A DNA stretch of 64,000 bases from Domibacillus enclensis (GTDB lineage: Bacteria; Bacillota; Bacilli; Bacillales; Domibacillaceae). The translations under genes were made by a program, and so were the position numbers. Each line of letters opens with the position of its first letter. Position 1 is the first letter of the stretch. The notes beneath the pieces were generated by a model. That model was given only the letters and a program-made list of their open reading frames with translations, did not search any database and was not told the DNA's origin. The stretch is taken from the NCBI RefSeq assembly GCF_900156125.1, contig NZ_FTLX01000001.1, positions 1 through 64,000 on the forward strand, in the 5' to 3' direction. This document shows, in pieces, positions 60,270 to 64,000 of this stretch.

Positions 60270-63200
60270 AGCCCATTAAACTGACGATGACCGCATTCGG
60301 TCCTTATGCGAAAAAGCAGGAGATTGATTTTTCAAAGCTCGAAAACCGGAAAATGTTCGTGATATCCGGGAAAACAGGGGCCGGGAAAACGACTATTTTC
60401 GATGCGATCAGCTTTGCGATGTACGGAAAGCCGAGTGGTGACAACCGCAGTGCAGCCGATATGAGAAGCCAGTTTGCTGATCCGAAGCAGCCGACGGAAG
60501 TAGAGCTTTTGTTTGAACTGAAGGGCCAGTCTTATTTCATCCGCCGTGCCCCCCAGCAGCAAAAGCCGAAAGCAAGAGGCGACGGCATGACGTCAATGTC
60601 TGCATCAGCAGAATTATACGAACTGAAAGAAGATGGAAGCCAGCTGCTTTTAGCTTCGAATGTGCGGGATACAGATGAAAAGATGAACGAATTGATCGGC
60701 CTGGAAGCCAATCAATTCCGCCAGATTTTAATGATTCCTCAAGGAGACTTTCAAAAGCTGTTAACTGCCGGAAGCCAGGAAAAAGAAAAACTGCTGCAAA
60801 AATTGTTTCAAACGCACTTTTACAAACGGGTGGAGGATGTCCTCAAAGAAAAGTCCGATGCGCTCAAAAAAGAAGCAGGCAAAGCGCTGGAGCAGCAATC
60901 ACTTCTGCTAAAAGGACTGCCGGCGTTTTCAAGCAGCATGAAAGACTTGCTTGAGCAGGAGGATGTTGATAAACGAGCTGTTTTTGGTCAAATGGAAACG
61001 GATTTGACAGAGATGAACAGCCAGCAGCGCGAGTGCCAGAATAAAGGAAACGAACTGGCCCTAAAGCGGGATCAGCTTGTAGCAGAAAAAGAACGGGGCA
61101 TTGCAATTCATGCACAATTTGACCGGCTGGAGGCCGCCAAGCAGGAAATGGATCGTGTTCTCAAGCAGGAGCCAATCGTAAGGGAATGGCAGAAGCAAAT
61201 GGACGATGCAGAGAGGGCCGAAAAATTGCTGGCTTATGACCTGCTTGAGCAGCAGGCTGTCCAGGCAGCGAATAAAGCAGAGCAGCGGTTCAAGGAAGCC
61301 GACCAGCAAAAAAAAGCGGCTGAGCAGCGAAATAATCAAGCGAGCGAGCGGCTGCTGCAGGAAAAAGAAAAACAGACGGTGCGAGATCAAGCAGCGGCAT
61401 ATCTTCAACAGCTGGAAGCTATGAAAGCCTCTGTTCTGGATTACCAGTCGGCCAGAGAGGAAGCAGTACGAACAAAAGAGAAAGCGGATCAAGCCGAAAA
61501 AAGGGGCAAGGAGCTGGCCGGTCAGGAAAAAAAGCTGTCTGAAGTGCTTCATCAAACGAACCAACAGCTTCAGTCTGTGCAAACAGCAAAAGAAACGTTC
61601 ATGGAAGCCGCCCATCACATTGAAAAAAGCAAAGGGTTGATCGACCTTTATCGGGAATGGCAAACAGTGCAGCAAACCATCCTCACTCATGAACGAATCA
61701 CCGAAGAAATAAAGGAACAGTACAAGCGAAAAGAACAAGAAGCAGAAGAAGCCCGTCAATTGGGACAAAAACGGAGAATAAACTGGTCAAGGGGGCACGC
61801 GGCCATCCTGGCTGGCCAATTACAAGACGGGCAGCCCTGTTCTGTATGCGGGTCGGCTCATCATCCAAACCCCGCCGCATCTGCGTCTGACCATGTGACG
61901 GACCAAATGCTTGAAGAAGCCGAATCCCGAGTAAACGCATTGAACCTAGAAAGCCGAAAAGTGGAGCAGAAGTGGGTAGAAGCCAAATCGTCCCTTGCAC
62001 ACGCGCGCGAAAATGGTGACAAGCTGCTGATGAAGCTGCCGATAGGGTTTCAAATGGATCAAGCTATGGCGGAGCTTAAGGAGCAGGAGGATCGAAAAAG
62101 CTGTGCTGCCGAAGAGATCGAATTAAAAGAAAAAACCGAAAAGACGCTGCTGGATCTGAAGGGGAAAAAAGAAATACTCATGCAGCAAATCGAGCAAAAC
62201 CAGCAGCGGGAAAAAATCGAATTGGCTGCATCCTTTGAAGCCAGCAGCGTGCTGAAACAGCTTGAAAGGGCCGTTCCGGAATCGATGAGAGACACATCCT
62301 TCTTTTTGGCGCAGTGGAAGCAGGCAAAAGAAGAGGTGCAATTCCTTCAACATAACTATGAACAGGCTGCATCGGAGGCGCACGCTGCCCACACGGCTCT
62401 GCAGTCAGCTGCATCTGTCTGGCAGGAACGAATGGAAGCGCTCGAGGCAGCGGGGCAATCAAAAAAAGCTGCTGCTGATCAGTTTCAACAAAGAATACAG
62501 GAATGGGGCTTCGCCTCCATCGATGAATACCAATCGGCTAAACAGCACCTGGAACAGCTTCCTCTTTTAAAAGAAAAGGTAACAGCCTTCGAACAAAAAA
62601 AGAGAGATGCCGCTCATTTGATAAAAGAGCTTCAAGCTGCACTTCATGGGCGCAGCCGGGTTGATGTGGAAGAGCTGGATCAAAGGATTAAAGGCATAAA
62701 TGAAGAGTGGGCTGCCCTTGGCGATCAGGCGGCAGCGCTTCAATCGCAAATAAATGAAACGATCCGGATTCGAAACAAGGTTGAGGAAATCAGCATCCAG
62801 ATGAAAAAAGCGGAGGAGGCCTACCGGATGGCCGGTCATTTATACGATATTACACACGGGAAAAACGAACTGAAGATCACGTTTGAGCGGTACGTGCTTG
62901 CTTCTTTTTTAGAAGAAATTTTAGTAGCGGCCAACATCCGGCTTGCTGCTATGACGAACGGCAGGTTTTTACTCGAACGGCTTGCAGAACGGTCAAAAGG
63001 AAATGCGCAAAGCGGTCTGGATTTGCTTGTTTTCGATCAATATACCGGGACGAGCCGCCATGTTAAAACATTGTCCGGGGGTGAAAGCTTTAAAGCAGCA
63101 CTTGCTCTGGCGCTTGGCCTGGCAGAGGTCGTTCAAAATTACGCAGGTGGTGTATCGCTTGAAACAATGTTTGTCGATGAAGGATTTGGCACGCTTGATC

Positions 63201-63373
63201 CGGAGTCGCTCGATCAGGCGATTGAAACGCTGATGGATATTCAAGCGGACGGACGGCTCGTCGGCGTGATTTCTCACGTGCCAGAGCTGAAGGAGCGAAT
63301 TGATGCCAGACTTGAAATTCACCAGTCGGAGGAAGGAAGCACAGCCGCTTTTGTTTTTGCTGGTGAAAGCTGA
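60266..63373 (+). CDS. sbcC: Exonuclease subunit SbcC (Rad50-like ATPase)
   Basis: A 1035-residue SMC-like ATPase: N-terminal Walker A SGKTGAGKTTIFDAI, long coiled-coil arms from about residue 170 to 860 (rich in Gln, Glu, Lys and Ala), a central zinc hook CSVC near residue 525, and C-terminal signature LSGGESFKAALALALGLAE with Walker B MFVDEGFGTLD. Forms the SbcCD complex with the preceding gene. Confidence 0.96.
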   Translation: MKPIKLTMTAFGPYAKKQEIDFSKLENRKMFVISGKTGAGKTTIFDAISFAMYGKPSGDNRSAADMRSQFADPKQPTEVELLFELKGQSYFIRRAPQQQKPKARGDGMTSMSASAELYELKEDGSQLLLASNVRDTDEKMNELIGLEANQFRQILMIPQGDFQKLLTAGSQEKEKLLQKLFQTHFYKRVEDVLKEKSDALKKEAGKALEQQSLLLKGLPAFSSSMKDLLEQEDVDKRAVFGQMETDLTEMNSQQRECQNKGNELALKRDQLVAEKERGIAIHAQFDRLEAAKQEMDRVLKQEPIVREWQKQMDDAERAEKLLAYDLLEQQAVQAANKAEQRFKEADQQKKAAEQRNNQASERLLQEKEKQTVRDQAAAYLQQLEAMKASVLDYQSAREEAVRTKEKADQAEKRGKELAGQEKKLSEVLHQTNQQLQSVQTAKETFMEAAHHIEKSKGLIDLYREWQTVQQTILTHERITEEIKEQYKRKEQEAEEARQLGQKRRINWSRGHAAILAGQLQDGQPCSVCGSAHHPNPAASASDHVTDQMLEEAESRVNALNLESRKVEQKWVEAKSSLAHARENGDKLLMKLPIGFQMDQAMAELKEQEDRKSCAAEEIELKEKTEKTLLDLKGKKEILMQQIEQNQQREKIELAASFEASSVLKQLERAVPESMRDTSFFLAQWKQAKEEVQFLQHNYEQAASEAHAAHTALQSAASVWQERMEALEAAGQSKKAAADQFQQRIQEWGFASIDEYQSAKQHLEQLPLLKEKVTAFEQKKRDAAHLIKELQAALHGRSRVDVEELDQRIKGINEEWAALGDQAAALQSQINETIRIRNKVEEISIQMKKAEEAYRMAGHLYDITHGKNELKITFERYVLASFLEEILVAANIRLAAMTNGRFLLERLAERSKGNAQSGLDLLVFDQYTGTSRHVKTLSGGESFKAALALALGLAEVVQNYAGGVSLETMFVDEGFGTLDPESLDQAIETLMDIQADGRLVGVISHVPELKERIDARLEIHQSEEGSTAAFVFAGES

Positions 63374-63477
63374 TCATTTGTTCATGAATAATTCATTCAA
63401 AAATGACAAAGTGCGTTGAGAAATCCGCTCGTTTCCTCTACCATATAAAGAGACTATGCCACTTGGAGGGGGATTTT

Positions 63478-64000
63478 TTGAAAGCATTGCGTTCTTTTTT
63501 ACTAGCAGCAGCGGCTGTTTGGGTGCTGTCGGCCTGCAGCAATAGTGATTTTCAAGGGAATATGGATGTGGAAGTGCAGGCGTTTGAACATACAAATCAA
63601 GATGGAGAAAAAGTAAGCTTGTCTGATCTAGAAGGAAAGGTATGGCTGGCGAACTTTATTTTCACCAACTGTACGACGGTTTGTCCGCCGATGACAAGAA
63701 ACATGAGTGAGGTGCAGGATCTGTTAAATGAAGAGGGAGTCGAAAATTACGAAATCGTCTCCTTCAGTGTCGATCCTGAGCGTGATACGCCGGATGCGTT
63801 AAAAGAATACATCTCTCATTATGAAGCAGATGAATCCAATTGGAATCTCCTAACGGGCTACTCACCTGACGACATTCAGACCTTTGCCGAAGAAAGCTTT
63901 CAGGCACTGGCTGTACCCGATCCGAATTCAGACCAGTTTATCCATGGAACAAGCTTTTATTTAATTAATAAAGAAGGCACCGTTGTAAAAAGCTACGATG
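63478..64000 (+). CDS. SCO family copper chaperone lipoprotein (partial, cut by window end)
   Basis: The first 174 codons are present. TTG start with GGAGGGGG upstream; lipoprotein signal ending VLSAC; thioredoxin-like SCO1 domain with copper ligands in CTTVC and the His in FIHGTSFYL. It helps metallate the CuA centre of cytochrome c oxidase or works in thiol redox, like B. subtilis YpmQ. The 3' end lies beyond the window. Confidence 0.9.
   Translation, partial: MKALRSFLLAAAAVWVLSACSNSDFQGNMDVEVQAFEHTNQDGEKVSLSDLEGKVWLANFIFTNCTTVCPPMTRNMSEVQDLLNEEGVENYEIVSFSVDPERDTPDALKEYISHYEADESNWNLLTGYSPDDIQTFAEESFQALAVPDPNSDQFIHGTSFYLINKEGTVVKSYD

Overview
The window reads as chromosomal DNA from an endospore-forming member of the Bacillaceae (Firmicutes). 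Support comes from strong AGGAGG-type ribosome binding sites, including convincing TTG and GTG starts; sigma-A promoters; U-tailed hairpin terminators; and typical genus-level genes: cotJABC, a YjcZ-type peptide, a Spo0E-type phosphatase, an RsbR paralog, and the lexA-yneA-yneB-ynzC-tkt-yneF block followed later by ccdA-ccdC-yneK, as in Bacillus subtilis. The species cannot be fixed from this sequence; a Bacillus relative such as Domibacillus is only a guess.

Layout. 0.3-5.3 kb: a GntR/FCD regulator, two Gfo/Idh/MocA dehydrogenases, a broken RpiR regulator and D-serine dehydratase. 5.3-11.1 kb: a LacI-controlled sugar locus (repressor, binding lipoprotein, two permeases, GH1 beta-glycosidase; no ATPase gene, so a shared MsmX-type ATPase is expected). 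11.2-17.9 kb: nitronate monooxygenase, the divergent adhA/adhR aldehyde-response pair with a MerR-type promoter, an unusual HPr kinase-like paralog, a MetE-like methyltransferase and a DUF4317 protein. 18-26 kb: a MocR regulator with two near-identical twin operators on either side of it, a small membrane-anchored protein, a diguanylate cyclase, a VLRF1/eRF1-like protein, YkuK-like and GH25 proteins, a YqgX-like metallohydrolase, an RsbR paralog and tRNA-Cys. 26-32 kb: sporulation and small genes (cotJABC, yjcZ-like), then an IS110-family element with a possible bridge-RNA hairpin. 32-37 kb: dinB, a three-gene ABC-2 exporter, a short-chain dehydrogenase and a candidate small RNA. 37.4-42 kb: the SOS block and transketolase.

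42-57 kb lies between yneF and ccdA, which are close neighbours in B. subtilis, so this is probably an accessory insertion. It carries an AraC-controlled three-gene sugar or cyclitol operon with a CcpA cre site; a LacI-controlled lyase plus SLC13 anion transporter; a MarR-controlled heterodimeric ABC exporter; a predicted secreted esterase; a secreted small protein; and a Spo0E-like phosphatase. 57-64 kb: ccdA-ccdC and yneK of cytochrome c maturation, sbcDC, and the start of a SCO copper chaperone gene cut by the window edge.

No CRISPR array, rRNA, prophage module or toxin-antitoxin pair was seen. The most interesting signals are regulatory and RNA-level: the twin MocR operators, the IS110 5' hairpin that shares 16 of 18 bases with the transposase gene end, a promoter-terminator unit without an ORF beside lexA, and two uncharacterised catabolic loci with clear operators. 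All family calls rest on recognised motifs and remembered relatives; no database search was run.
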